A DNA stretch of 64,000 nucleotides from NCBI GenBank assembly GCA_963575745.1, contig CAUYUJ010015694.1, positions 65,001 through 129,000 of the forward strand. The letters are read 5' to 3'. The translations under genes were made by a program, and so were the position numbers. Shown here piece by piece: positions 54,722 through 63,712 of the stretch. A model generated the notes under the pieces. The model saw only the letters and a program-made list of their open reading frames with translations. It was not told the DNA's origin and searched no databases. The stretch's first letter is position 1. Each line of letters starts with the position of its first letter. This DNA is from Prorocentrum cordatum (taxonomy: Eukaryota; Sar; Dinophyceae; Prorocentrales; Prorocentraceae).

Positions 54722-54925
54722 TCTTTCTCTTCTGAGGTAACTGGGCCCCGGAGTCAGTGCGGCCGGCTTGCCGCCCATAGCCACCGCTTCTCTTCTAAGG
54801 TAGTTGGACCCCAGAGTCGGTCGGGCCAGCTTGTGGCCGCTCGTCGCCGCCGTTTCTCTTCTAAAGTAATTGGGCCCCGGCGTCGGTGTGGCTCGCTTGT
54901 GGCCGCCCGTCGCCGCCTGTCGTCG
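54722..54925. repeat. 65-bp tandem repeat, three units
   Basis: ctcttctgaggtaactgggc (54727), ctcttctaaggtagttggac (54791) and ctcttctaaagtaattgggc (54856) begin units of 64-65 bp, each followed by cccggagtcagtgcgg-like sequence and a gccgcccgtcgccgcc end. Confidence 0.9.
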
Positions 54926-54949
54926 CCGTCAGTCGTCGTTGTTTGTTGC

Positions 54950-55225
54950 GCCGCGTTGCCTTGCATGGAGTTGCATTGTGTTGCTTTTGCGTTGCTTTGC
55001 ACTGGTCTGCATTGGTTTGCATTTCTGTGCATCGGTTTGTATAGTGTTGCCTCGCTGTGCATCGTGTTGCATCGCTTTTGATTGCGTTGCTTCGCATTGC
55101 GATGCATTGCTGCGCATTGATTTGCAACGCATTGTTGTGTATTGCTTTGCGCCACATTGACTGCACCACGTGGATTGCACCACCTAGATTCCACCACATT
55201 GATTGCGCCACCTAGATTGCGCCGC
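54950..55225. repeat. TTGCATTG low-complexity tract
   Basis: Irregular repeats such as gttgcattgtgttgcttttg and gattgcgccacctaga. No fixed period. Confidence 0.8.
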
Positions 55226-55847
55226 ATACATTTCAAGAAATCAGTGTTTGGGATCCACGCTGGCTAGCATTAATAAGGAAAAGTGATCCACTTCTCAACG
55301 GAAACAAGCTGTCTCGATCATTCCCACCCGCCCTCCCGCCATGTAACTAGCACCCGGGACTCAGCCAATGCAGAGGGCTCAATCGGATGGACATCGGTTG
55401 GGAACCTATTTTGACGCTAGGGGTGCCACGCTCGCGAGGTGCGCCACGCCTTCCAAATGCTCTGCACGCAAAAGATGCACCAGGTGCCCCAGGGGCCTAG
55501 GTGCGCCGGTTGCGCCAGATTCGCCCCGTGCGCAATATTGCCACTTGCTCTATCGGTGCCAGGTGCCACACAGATTGCGCTAGGTGCGCCAGTGCACGTG
55601 GTAGCATTAATCGGGCAAAATGTTGCCCGCCCCGGTCACTTCTCTTCCCTCCCCCATACGTCTCCCTCTTCCCGCCTCTTCCCTCCCTCCCATCTACTCC
55701 TCCCTCCCCTTCCCATCGTCCCCCCCTCCCTTATCATCATCCTGCGTCCTCCTCCCCATCCCTCTCTCCTCCCTCTTCGCTCTTTTGTTACTCCCCGCTC
55801 ATCCTTCCCCCCTCCCCTCTCCTCCTTTCTCCCTCTTCGGCTCGCAG

Positions 55848-55922
55848 GAGCGGGGCGAGTCGTTCTACAACCCGCTCATCCCGCCGCTGGTCGCGGAGCT
55901 GAAGGCACGTGGCCTCTGCAAG
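55848..55922 (+). CDS. RARS: RARS exon (ERGESFYNP block), last in window
   Basis: A 75-nt exon encoding ERGESFYNPLIPPLVAEL then KARGLCK. RGESFYNP is a conserved ArgRS block and is followed, as in the family, by an amphipathic helix ending GL. The acceptor is ctcgcag|GA. The 3' end is set at AAG|gagaca (GA type) by analogy with the other junctions. It could extend one codon, because the next exon is not in the window. I searched the remaining 8 kb for the following ArgRS block (substrate-binding PL.V.KSDGG) and did not find it. Confidence 0.95.
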
Positions 55923-56692
55923 GAGACACACCCCCCTTGTTTGGTTGTCTCTCTACCTCTCTCCCTCTTTCGTTCGTTCTCGCTCTCTCCCTCTCTGTCC
56001 ATTCTTGGGCACTTTCCCCGTCGTCTCTCGTTGCTCTTCCTCCTGGGATGAGAGAAGGGGAAGAGGGCGAAAAGGCAGGGAACGCGGATGATAAGGGGGA
56101 GGGGGGAGAAATGAGGGAAAGGTGAGGGGGGAGGATGAGAGGAGGAATAGGGCGAGGAGGATGAACATGATATTGCGGGGGAGGAGGAGGAGAGATGAGG
56201 TTGGGAGGAAGACGAGGAGCAAGAGGGATCGCGCCGCCACGTGAGGATGGAAGGGCAGTGGACGGAAGTGATGCTATTAAGTGGGGGTGTCGATTGTCGG
56301 CGGCGTTGTGCGGATCGGCGCGGCGAGCAGGCGCGCGCGCGCGTTTTCGCCCTTGCGGAAAGTAGCAGCAGCAGGAAGCACGAGAAGGGAGCAGGAGGAC
56401 GAATGAGGCGAGGATGACAGAGTCGTATGTCGAGGAATACAGGTAGGAGGGCGCAGGACACGAAGAGAACGCACGATGAGCGAGGAAGGAAGGAGCCTCT
56501 GGGGCGTTTTCTCGTCGCTCATCGCATCTCGTCGTCGTCTTCACCCGTCCCCTTGCCTCGTTTCTCCTCCTCAGTCCTCCTCCTCCGTAGCCATTGCTGG
56601 CCCATGCTCGGCGCGCGCCGAGCTGGTCGCGGCTGGCCGCTCGCGCGGTCGTTCTCTCTTGTGAGGTGGGGGCGGAGGGCCTTCTGGAGCAG

Positions 56693-57742
56693 ATGGCGGC
56701 TGTGCCGATCGCCCAGGCGTCGTTTGGCACGGCCTTGGGTGCACTCGGTGGCCAGTGTGGCCAGAGCGGCACCAAGGCCACCGCCGCTGTGGTGGCGGCT
56801 GCAGCGCGCAGAGCCGCCAAGGGCATCGCGGCAGGCGCAGCGGCAGCAGGCGCGGACGGCGCCGATGGCGGCTACGTCAAGAAGTGCGAGGTGGTGCAGC
56901 TCGAGGTGTTCCTCGACGCGATCAAGGGCGCGATGAACCCATCGGGTCCCGTCTGGGCCCAGGACGCCAAGACCATCCTGCGCGAGTGTGGAACCCCGAA
57001 CTTTGCTTCCCGTGTTGGGAGGCTGAGCAAGCTGCGCAATGTCACAGGGCTTCCAGGTGTCAGATTGGCGAGGGAGGTGCACTCACATCTCGCCGGCCCC
57101 GATGCTGTCAGCACGGGAGACGGGTTTACGGAGCAGGAGTGCTTTCCGGAGACGGACGTCGACACCCTCGAGATGGAGGCCGTGGGACAGGGTGTAGCAG
57201 AAGGAGAAACAGGTGTCCAGGCTGAAACGGTCTGCGCTGCAAGTCGCCGCGCCTTGCCTTGACGCATGCACCTGCAAGATGGAGGCAGTGACGGAGAAGT
57301 TCCAGCAGAAGGACACGCAGGTGCTCGCATAGAACGTCTCCGACGCGGAGCTCGAGGGCAAGGTCGCCGAGCTGCCCGCGGCCATGCAGACCTTGTTGGA
57401 GCTGCTCGCCGCGCGTAGGCCGGGCGCGGACACCCTCGAGGCAGAGACCGCGAAGGAGAAGGAGCAGCAGAAGGAGGAGCAGTTGATGCCGAGGGCCGAG
57501 GTGACTGGCTGCCACGCGGCTGGCGCTGAGCCCAGCCCAGAGAGGACTCGAAGGCCGAGTGCGCCAAGAAGCGCGACGCGGTGAACCAGGCGGTCACGAG
57601 CGTCAAGCAGGCGAAGCTAGCATTGGCCAACGCGGGGGCCAAGTTTGAGGAAGCCTTTAACGCGATGGTGGGTGACGTCTCGATTCGGGCCGAGGCCGAT
57701 CAGCAGGAGCCGCAGGAGATCCTGGGGAAATTCGGCCTCTGA
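56693..57742 (+). pseudogene. ORF1-like coiled-coil protein of LINE-C, frameshifted
   Basis: ATG at 56693 opens MAAVPIAQASFGTALGALGG, an Ala/Gly-rich N-terminus, followed by YVKKCEVVQLEVFLDAIKGA and NFASRVGRLSKLRNVTGLPG, ending at 57262. A second frame then gives MEAVTEKFQQKDTQVLA (57279), an in-frame TAG, and DAELEGKVAELPAAMQTLLE. The first frame resumes with DSKAECAKKRDAVNQAVTSV ... EPQEILGKFGL, stopped at 57740-57742. Heptad-like leucines and high charge suggest a coiled coil. A place upstream of ORF2 and a coiled coil fit a LINE ORF1, but I recognise no RRM or CCHC knuckle. It could instead be an unrelated gene fragment. Confidence 0.55.
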
Positions 57743-57944
57743 GGCGCTGGGCCGCTGCAGGCTTAGCCCGCTGACAGGGCGACCGCGCAGACGCCTTGGA
57801 GCGGGCCATCCCCCTGTCAATAGGCATCGCCAGCGGTGTGACATGTGACCGGGGAGAGGTTGCGCCTTCGGGGATTCCGCGGCTGTTCCCCCATCCACGT
57901 CCGTGTGTTGAGGAGTTACGTGGGTGGACAAGCAAAAGCATCAT

Positions 57945-58075
57945 CCTCCTCCTCCCTCCTCCTCCTCCTCCTCCTCCTCCTCCTCCTCCTCCTCCTCCTC
58001 CTCCTCCTCCTCCTCCTCCTCCTCCCTCCTCCCTCCTCCCTCCTCCCTCCTCCCTCCTCCCTCCTCCAGCCGCTT
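57945..58075. repeat. TCC microsatellite inside LINE-C
   Basis: (TCC)n, about 80 bp uninterrupted, then ctccctcctccctcctccct. It lies between the ORF1-like region and ORF2. Confidence 0.97.
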
Positions 58076-58205
58076 CAGGAATCACCCCCACCCTACGCGG
58101 CATACACACACTGTACCATGACTTTACACTCTTCGTGACTTTCTGGGCCTCCCAGAGCTTCCTCGGGGCGAGGAGCCAGGGGCCGCGCTCGCCCTCTTGG
58201 GGCCC

Positions 58206-61200
58206 ATGGTTTCTGCTTTCGTGAGACTGGCGCTTTACAACCCTCTTTCGCTTGTGGAAGTTGGCAGAATACAGCAGGTCTGGAAAGAATTGAATGTGGA
58301 TATCGCAGCACTACCAGGCACACGCCTCCGTGCCCCAGCCGATCGACCTGTTCAGGAAGCGGCAGTGGACCGAGGTTTTTCGATTTCAGCGGGATGGACA
58401 TGTGCCCCTTTCAGTAACAGATCGGCGGGATGCATGTTGATGATTGGCAGGAAATTTCAGCGTAAGCACGTACGTGAGATTCATACACCGCCGAAGAGTG
58501 CTCAGGGACGCGGACTGGCGGTTCGACTGGTCAAGGGATCCATAGACCTCACTATCATCCTGGCCTACCTCCCGCCGATCAAAGATGAGAATGCCAGCAG
58601 ACGGAAAGCTCTGGAGAAGGGCTCGAAAGAATTGGCTCGATGGATGATTGCATGCACGAAAAATACCCCGACACGATCCACTCCCATTGTGCTCGGGGAC
58701 TTCAACACAGGCTTCGGGTACCGCAACGGGCTGCCGATCTCTCTGGGTACTCTGAGCTTGGGGCGAACTGAGCAGGTTCCGAATGTAGGAGAGTACCATC
58801 TGAGCAACCAGAACCTCATCGGGGACGTTCTCTGGGATGAACTGATAGTGCCTCAGGACTTTATGGACGTAGGCTCCCACTACCCACAGGCGGGCCCCAC
58901 CTTCTACGGCCACGACGGGGCCACTAGCACGGTCGACCACATCCTGGTCCCCCTCGGCATTCAGGAACAGATTCGGAGATGCGTTATACCCTGGAAAGCG
59001 GCCAGGCGGCTGCAGCTCATACCCGACGCCCGCCCTCGGGATCATGTTCCGATCATCCTGGAATTCACGGCCTACCAACATAGGGCCCCCCTGGAGACAA
59101 CACATATGCGATGGGATAGGGACAAAATCGCTCTAGCACTACAAGAAGCGACTTACCGACTCGAGTTCCAGGAGGCCTTGGAGAGTAAGTTTCGGGACTG
59201 CCAGGAGCTAGACCGCCACAATTGCAGCGGAGATCTAGACGCCTACTGGCAGCGCTGGACCACGCTCGTTCGAGAAGTGGCACAATCCTTTTTTCAGGCG
59301 AAACCTAAGGAGGTCCCTCCGCAGGTAAGTCAAATGCGAGCCCGTCGTGATGAGCTGGCACGGCTACGAGCCGAGGCTCGCGAGAGACTTCGAGAACAGG
59401 GAGACGAGTATGCCGAAGTACTGAGGTCTAACTCGATCGACTTTCCCGAATATACCGAACTTCGAGAGATTCGACTTGAACTCCGACGACTGATGCGACA
59501 AGAGCGAGCCGACCGAAGGAAAAGGATCGAATATGAAATTCACGAAGCCGCCCGACACCGACGATTTGCTGAAGTGCATCGCCTTTTCTTCTTGCTTGCG
59601 GAGCGCTGTGGAGGCCCTCGTAAGCGCAGATACGGAGTTCCCCAGCCTAAGTCCGCCAAGGATGAGCGGCTTCGCTTCCTGGAGGGAAGCCCGCAGGACG
59701 GCGGCATGAGCGCAGTGCCGATTGACTTCGCTGCAGAGCTCGAACCCTCCCCCACCTCCTTTGACGACCTCACCTTCGAGGAATATGATAGCTACTGGCA
59801 CTGGGCCGAACGGGATATGAAACAGACACTTAAGTTCCTCCAGAAACGTCCTAAACGCCGAGCGGCACCTCCATGGAGTTTACCCTCGGAGATCTCCCTG
59901 ATGGCTGCGGACGCCAGCTATGTTTCAAAAGGGGATGAGCCGAGACTCGGACTAGGCGCTGAACGTGTAGGTGAACTACCCCCCTCTCTGGCTAGCGAAC
60001 ATCTCGGAGCTATCCATTGGTGGTCTCGGGCCCTCAAGCGCACCCCGAAGCTTGGACATCTTTCCTGGGGCTACCCACTGAATAAATCAAATGGAAAGCA
60101 GGGACCTGGAGGCAAACGACTCATTCATGTTTTCTGTCCGTACTGGAAGGGCTTTTACGGTGCCCTACTGAGACGGGGCTTGAGGTCGCGGACCCCGAAC
60201 TGGCCGGCCGAATTTCATGGCTTTTTACTTGGGCGACGGCGTGAGGACGCCCTCGCAGTTCAGCTCAGCGTTGGAGCTCGCCTCCGCCGCAGGAAGACCA
60301 GCCATCTCAATAACCTCCATGACATGTCGAATGCGTTCGCCTCCACGACCCCGCAGGCAAGGCAGCAGGCAGTGCAGGAGCTTGTTAGCGAGCAGGATGC
60401 GCCTTTTGTTCTACATCGAGCCGCTCATGCGGCCATCTTCTTGAGTTTCGCCGAAGGAGGGGAGGAGCCATGGAAGGAACCACAAAACTTGGTAGTACGA
60501 CACGGGTGCGGAGGATTGATGGGATCGAGTGAAGAGCCCGTGATCTTCGCGAAGATCATGCAGCAACCTTTCGAGGAGTGGAGGAGACGTCGCCCTCCCC
60601 ACCTCATTCTTCCTTTGAAGTGTGGCATCTTCGCGAGGGAGCTCGACGGAGGAGCCACGGTGTTTGCCGATGATATCTTTGATAAGCTACCAGTACCGAC
60701 GGGAGAGGCTGGAGAGGCCCATCTCCTAACGAGTCAAAGCGATGCTCATTTAGATACCGCCCTTCAAGAAGTAGGACTACTACAAAATAAGGGGAAAAGG
60801 GAGATCGTTCCTAGCTTTCATGCCCGACACGAAAACAAACGATTCAAGGAACTCACCACGAAGGGGAAGGTGCTAGCTAGAGCTCGTTATCTCGGAGGTC
60901 GATACGCTTGGAATCTCGCGACAATGGAAGAACTCCAATATAGATGCTCGGCGATGAAGACGGGATGGGCAAAAATGGGGAGGCTGTGGAGCAGCAGAAT
61001 CTCAAACAAGCTTAAGATTCTAGCATTTCAAGGACATGTTATCGAAGCGGGTCTGTCAGCAAATGAGCCCTACGTTTTCACGGCAAAGATGGCCGACCAG
61101 ATTGATAGCATTATCGCCAAGTATTTGCGCACTCTCGAGAGAGGGCAGGCCACCGATTGGACGGGAGCCCACCCCACGAGTTTGCCACATGCCGTTATTC

Positions 61201-61544
61201 GACGAAAGTGGAAGGTCATCCCTACTAGGTGTGCGCAGGCCTCTCGTCGATTCGCTTGGGTGCAAAAAATGGCCCGTGATGCCAAGGCCCACGCCCAGGT
61301 TATCGCGGCCCTCTGGGGAACCCTGGGACGCGGCCCGCCTGCTCTGGACCCCCGTGGACACCTCACCCGGCAAGCCCCACCGCTAGCGCACCAAGTAGAG
61401 ATCGATCTATGGAGTTTCGCAGGTATTAGTGGGACGGAGGATTTTCACGAGAGGTGGAGGGATTGGGATTATTGTTATTTGTCGCACTTTTTCACAATGA
61501 CGAGGTGCGGGACGCATTCCTCGCAGTGGACGCCTCGATTTTGA
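58206..61544 (+). CDS. LINE-C ORF2: endonuclease and reverse transcriptase
   Basis: 1,112 residues from ATG 58206 (a TTG three codons earlier is open, but ATG is preferred). The AP-type endonuclease spans roughly residues 1-290: NPLSLV start, VLGDFNTGFG near residue 162, a TxxTVDHILVP segment, and DHVPIILEF near 278. A charged linker follows (~300-650). The RT has motif A LHDMSNAF near 706, motif B GCGGLMGSSEEP near 765 and motif C VFADDIFDK near 819. All three catalytic Asp are present (FADD instead of YADD). Then RYLGGRYAW and the Arg-rich thumb. The frame runs into a stop at 61544 because of a shift near 61490; the zinc fingers follow in another frame. Role: nicks target DNA and copies the element RNA in the nucleus. 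Either very recently inactivated or mis-sequenced at one base. Confidence 0.93.
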   Translation: MVSAFVRLALYNPLSLVEVGRIQQVWKELNVDIAALPGTRLRAPADRPVQEAAVDRGFSISAGWTCAPFSNRSAGCMLMIGRKFQRKHVREIHTPPKSAQGRGLAVRLVKGSIDLTIILAYLPPIKDENASRRKALEKGSKELARWMIACTKNTPTRSTPIVLGDFNTGFGYRNGLPISLGTLSLGRTEQVPNVGEYHLSNQNLIGDVLWDELIVPQDFMDVGSHYPQAGPTFYGHDGATSTVDHILVPLGIQEQIRRCVIPWKAARRLQLIPDARPRDHVPIILEFTAYQHRAPLETTHMRWDRDKIALALQEATYRLEFQEALESKFRDCQELDRHNCSGDLDAYWQRWTTLVREVAQSFFQAKPKEVPPQVSQMRARRDELARLRAEARERLREQGDEYAEVLRSNSIDFPEYTELREIRLELRRLMRQERADRRKRIEYEIHEAARHRRFAEVHRLFFLLAERCGGPRKRRYGVPQPKSAKDERLRFLEGSPQDGGMSAVPIDFAAELEPSPTSFDDLTFEEYDSYWHWAERDMKQTLKFLQKRPKRRAAPPWSLPSEISLMAADASYVSKGDEPRLGLGAERVGELPPSLASEHLGAIHWWSRALKRTPKLGHLSWGYPLNKSNGKQGPGGKRLIHVFCPYWKGFYGALLRRGLRSRTPNWPAEFHGFLLGRRREDALAVQLSVGARLRRRKTSHLNNLHDMSNAFASTTPQARQQAVQELVSEQDAPFVLHRAAHAAIFLSFAEGGEEPWKEPQNLVVRHGCGGLMGSSEEPVIFAKIMQQPFEEWRRRRPPHLILPLKCGIFARELDGGATVFADDIFDKLPVPTGEAGEAHLLTSQSDAHLDTALQEVGLLQNKGKREIVPSFHARHENKRFKELTTKGKVLARARYLGGRYAWNLATMEELQYRCSAMKTGWAKMGRLWSSRISNKLKILAFQGHVIEAGLSANEPYVFTAKMADQIDSIIAKYLRTLERGQATDWTGAHPTSLPHAVIRRKWKVIPTRCAQASRRFAWVQKMARDAKAHAQVIAALWGTLGRGPPALDPRGHLTRQAPPLAHQVEIDLWSFAGISGTEDFHERWRDWDYCYLSHFFTMTRCGTHSSQWTPRF

Positions 61545-62040
61545 AGGCAGCTATCCCCACTGAAGGGGAGGCCGCCTTCTTCCGCCGCCTTCGAGGGCCA
61601 GCTCGAGCCATGGAGCCCCCGACGGAGGAGAGTCTCACCGCCTTTGTGTGCACGCTGAAGGACGAGCGCGGCATGCTGCGCTCACAAACATTTTCTTCGA
61701 ATGGGGCACTCACGTCACACATGTATAATTCCCGAGGGGGAGAGCACGGCCGACGCAACCCACTCTTCACATGCGTTATCTGCAATATGTGTCCATGGTG
61801 TAAACAAACATTCTCTACGAAAGACAGTACTCGTCAACATGTTCGCACGGCATGGGATAGCAGAGTATGTAGAATGGGACGTACTGCATTTCAATGGTCA
61901 TTCACACCTCCGAGTGAAAATCGCTGCCTGCATTGCGATATCACATTCGATACGATCGAGCAGTATAATGATCACGTTACATCACACCACCTTCCACGTC
62001 CTCCGCCCGTCGCAGCTTTTCCTCGAGAGCGAGGTGCTGG
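61490..62040 (+). CDS. LINE-C ORF2 C-terminus with C2H2 fingers (shifted frame)
   Basis: Continues ORF2 in another frame from LFHNDEVRDAFLAVDASIL. It shows CPWCKQTFSTKDSTRQH followed by a Cys, then a canonical C2H2 finger CLHCDITFDTIEQYNDH with a second His (TSHH). The shift lies in a run of five T (cactttttcac). A sixth T would join the two frames, so a one-base deletion or a homopolymer sequencing error explains it. The frame stays open for another 1.3 kb, but that is read-through of ORF3 in a wrong frame; the true end of ORF2 is not clear. The fingers presumably bind nucleic acid. Confidence 0.85.
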
Positions 62041-62084
62041 GCCCACCGCCCCTCGGACGGGACTAGCAGCGCGTGGGGACCGAG

Positions 62085-62714
62085 ATGTTCCCCACCGAGG
62101 GTGCGCCGAGGGTGGCCGAGCAGCCGCCGAGGCGCGTGAGGGCCAAGAACGACGGCCAGACCAAGACGGACCTCGGGTTCAAGGGCGGACAGAAGACGTT
62201 GCAGGTGCTGATGCTGAAGTTCCTCCTCCAGCTGGGCCAGTCCAAGCGCAACATCGAGGGGGTGGTTTTCGACTGCCTGATTCTCGACGGCACCAGCCAG
62301 GAGGCGAACGCCATGAGCGCCCAGGGTGTACGCTACAACGAGGCCGTCACCGCTTCAGGCAAAGGCCACAATCACGGGCCTCCACACCTGTGGATCTTCG
62401 GCGGCCTCCTCACGGCACTCCTGCAGCGCAAGGACGCGGTCGGAGCCGCCAACGCCAAGAAGCTCGTGGAGATGAAGCAGAGCATCGAGCAATGGGACGA
62501 GGCGAAGCGCGGGGACATGATCAAATTCTGCAAGATGGATCGCTGCTACGACGTCAACAAACGCAAGCTCATGCTGCACCTGCACCCAGAGATCCGACAA
62601 TGCATCATCGACGCGATGATCCAGACGGGCGCAGAGTGGAAGCAGGGTCGAGTTCCCGTCAGCCACATGGAGCGCGAGCTGCAGGACTGGCTGGAAGCTT
62701 TCACGAAAGAGTGA
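62085..62714 (+). CDS. LINE-C third ORF, conserved, function unknown
   Basis: 209 residues from ATG 62085 (MFPTEGAPRVAEQPPRRVRA; a GTG 12 bases earlier is in frame). Basic N-terminus, then helices TLQVLMLKFLLQLGQSKRNI, the motif GHNHGPPHLWIFGGLLTALL, a Lys/Asp-rich region (MIKFCKMDRCYDVNKRK) and a C-terminal helix ending LEAFTKE. No signal peptide, Cys/His zinc cluster or catalytic signature is recognised. Counterparts with the same order (hydrophobic helix, PPH/SPH motif, basic-acidic helices) follow the RT in LINE-A and LINE-B. It could be a nucleic-acid-binding or capsid-like accessory protein; that is inference only. The frame is free of stops, so it may still be functional. Confidence 0.8.
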   Translation: MFPTEGAPRVAEQPPRRVRAKNDGQTKTDLGFKGGQKTLQVLMLKFLLQLGQSKRNIEGVVFDCLILDGTSQEANAMSAQGVRYNEAVTASGKGHNHGPPHLWIFGGLLTALLQRKDAVGAANAKKLVEMKQSIEQWDEAKRGDMIKFCKMDRCYDVNKRKLMLHLHPEIRQCIIDAMIQTGAEWKQGRVPVSHMERELQDWLEAFTKE

Positions 62715-63400
62715 GCCGACTACTCCAGGCCGCAACACGTCCAATTAGCCCCCCGCCCTCGGTGTGCACTGCCTTAATCTCTGGTCCCTCTCGGGGCGAC
62801 CTGGGCCTTGGGCGGGGGGAGAGGGCTGATGACGGGACGTGGAATGACGGCACGAATGGCACAGTGGATGACTGGGGAAATTTTGTGTCAATGAGCTATG
62901 GTATGACGGACGCGAACTTTCAGCGGCCTGATGAGACCTCGGCTCGACTTCTCGACACGGGCGTTACAGACTCGAGCCCGCTGACTACAGCCTCACGACC
63001 GACGATTTCGAGGCCCACATCTACTCCCTCGAGGCCTACGGCTTCGGCTCCTCCTCCTCCTGCTCCTACGGCCCCGAGACCGACGACCTCGGCGCCTACC
63101 TCTTTCCCTTCGAGGCCTGCGGCTTCGGCACCCCCCTCGGCGTCCTCGAGGCCGTCTCGCGCTACGGGACCTAGGCCGGCCTCCTCTGAGTGGGTAGGTA
63201 GAGGTTCGGAGGCTCTTGATTCAGTATGTGTTAGAGAATATTTAAAAATCCGCCAGATTCTCCCAGGGAATCCCAGTTTCGAGAAGTTGTTTCATAGCGC
63301 TCATATTATTAGACTCGCGAGGCTGGAATTCGAGCGAAGAGTAGTCTTTCTCACCCCCCGCCCTCCTCGTCCTCCTGGGTACCTGGGGCCTTGACTCGTT
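62715..63400 (+). other. LINE-C 3' region, Ser/Thr/Pro-rich frame
   Basis: An open frame continues to 63394 (frame of the ORF2 C-terminus). It starts FHERVSRLLQAATRPIS, weakly like SERFQQLVARGIVS after ORF3 of LINE-B, and passes through SRPTISRPTSTPSRPTASAP repeats, ending with LEFERRVVFLTPRPPRPPGY. Whether it is translated or a 3' UTR I cannot say. Confidence 0.4.
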
Positions 63401-63619
63401 CCCCTTCGTTGTCGCGTCGCCCTCCCTACTCTTCGCTGGGCCCCGTCTTGGGTAACGCGTGCCCTTGGCGGTCCTCGGGGCGGGACGCTAGCTTTCGGCG
63501 ATGCTCCGAAGGTCCACCTCGCCCCGCTTTCCGTCCCCTTCGGGATTTTCCTCCGAACCTAGAGTAGATCGAGGTAGCTCAGTCGACCAGAGGTTCTTCG
63601 GAGCGCTTGTCTTGTCTTG

Positions 63620-63712
63620 TCCTCCCTCCTCCCTCCCTCCTCCCTCCTCCTCCCTCCTCCTCCTCCTCCTCCTCTTCCTCCTCCTCCTCCTCCTCCTCCT
63701 CCTCGCCCTGAC
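63620..63712. repeat. TCC microsatellite
   Basis: (TCC/CTC)n with CCT variants; poly-Leu/Ser/Glu frames are artefacts. Confidence 0.95.

Larger units (their letters stand above)
52808..55847 (+). other. RARS intron, 3,040 bp
   Basis: GA donor (gagacc), acceptor ctcgcag|G. It holds MITE-C copy 2 directly after the donor, GCCTCTTGG-type sequence, a short palindrome, a 65-bp repeat and TTGCAT-rich low-complexity sequence. I see no gene in 53,040-53,510, 53,880-54,720 or 55,230-55,840; the last is increasingly pyrimidine-rich. Confidence 0.78.
2571..55922 (+). other. RARS: Arginyl-tRNA synthetase gene, partial, ten exons placed
   Basis: Ten short open segments on the + strand, in the correct order and compatible in phase, spell a continuous stretch of a eukaryotic-type arginyl-tRNA synthetase. 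This is the class I enzyme that charges tRNA-Arg with arginine using ATP. Joined, they give 579 nt (193 codons), from the end of the N-terminal domain through the catalytic HIGH motif (HVGH, exon at 13447) and the ArgRS blocks [10 protein letters not shown] (25246) and RGESFYNP (55848). Spacing between blocks matches the family almost residue for residue, except for about four residues missing between the exons at 44583 and 52777. The gene continues on both sides: earlier N-terminal exons, the KMSK region and the anticodon-binding domain are not in the window. The nine introns placed here average about 5.9 kb. All seen is by eye; transcript data would fix the exact junctions. Confidence 0.93.
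56594..63400 (+). mobile_element. LINE-C: nearly intact non-LTR retrotransposon
   Basis: Order on the + strand: an ORF1-like coiled-coil region (56693-57742, frameshifted), a TCC tract, ORF2 with endonuclease, RT and zinc fingers (58206-~62040, one frameshift), a third ORF (62085-62714, intact), and a Ser/Thr/Pro-rich or untranslated 3' region. No poly(A) tail or target-site duplication could be recognised, so both ends are approximate. It is the best preserved of three copies of one family in the window. I do not assign it to a named clade: the endonuclease is of the apurinic type, there is no RNase H, and the zinc fingers are C-terminal. Confidence 0.88.

Noticed and set aside
62100-62720. 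Extension of the zinc-finger frame through 62.1-62.7 kb
   Set aside because: In this stretch the frame is Arg/Gly-rich noise, while the other frame holds the conserved third ORF. The opening is due to high GC.
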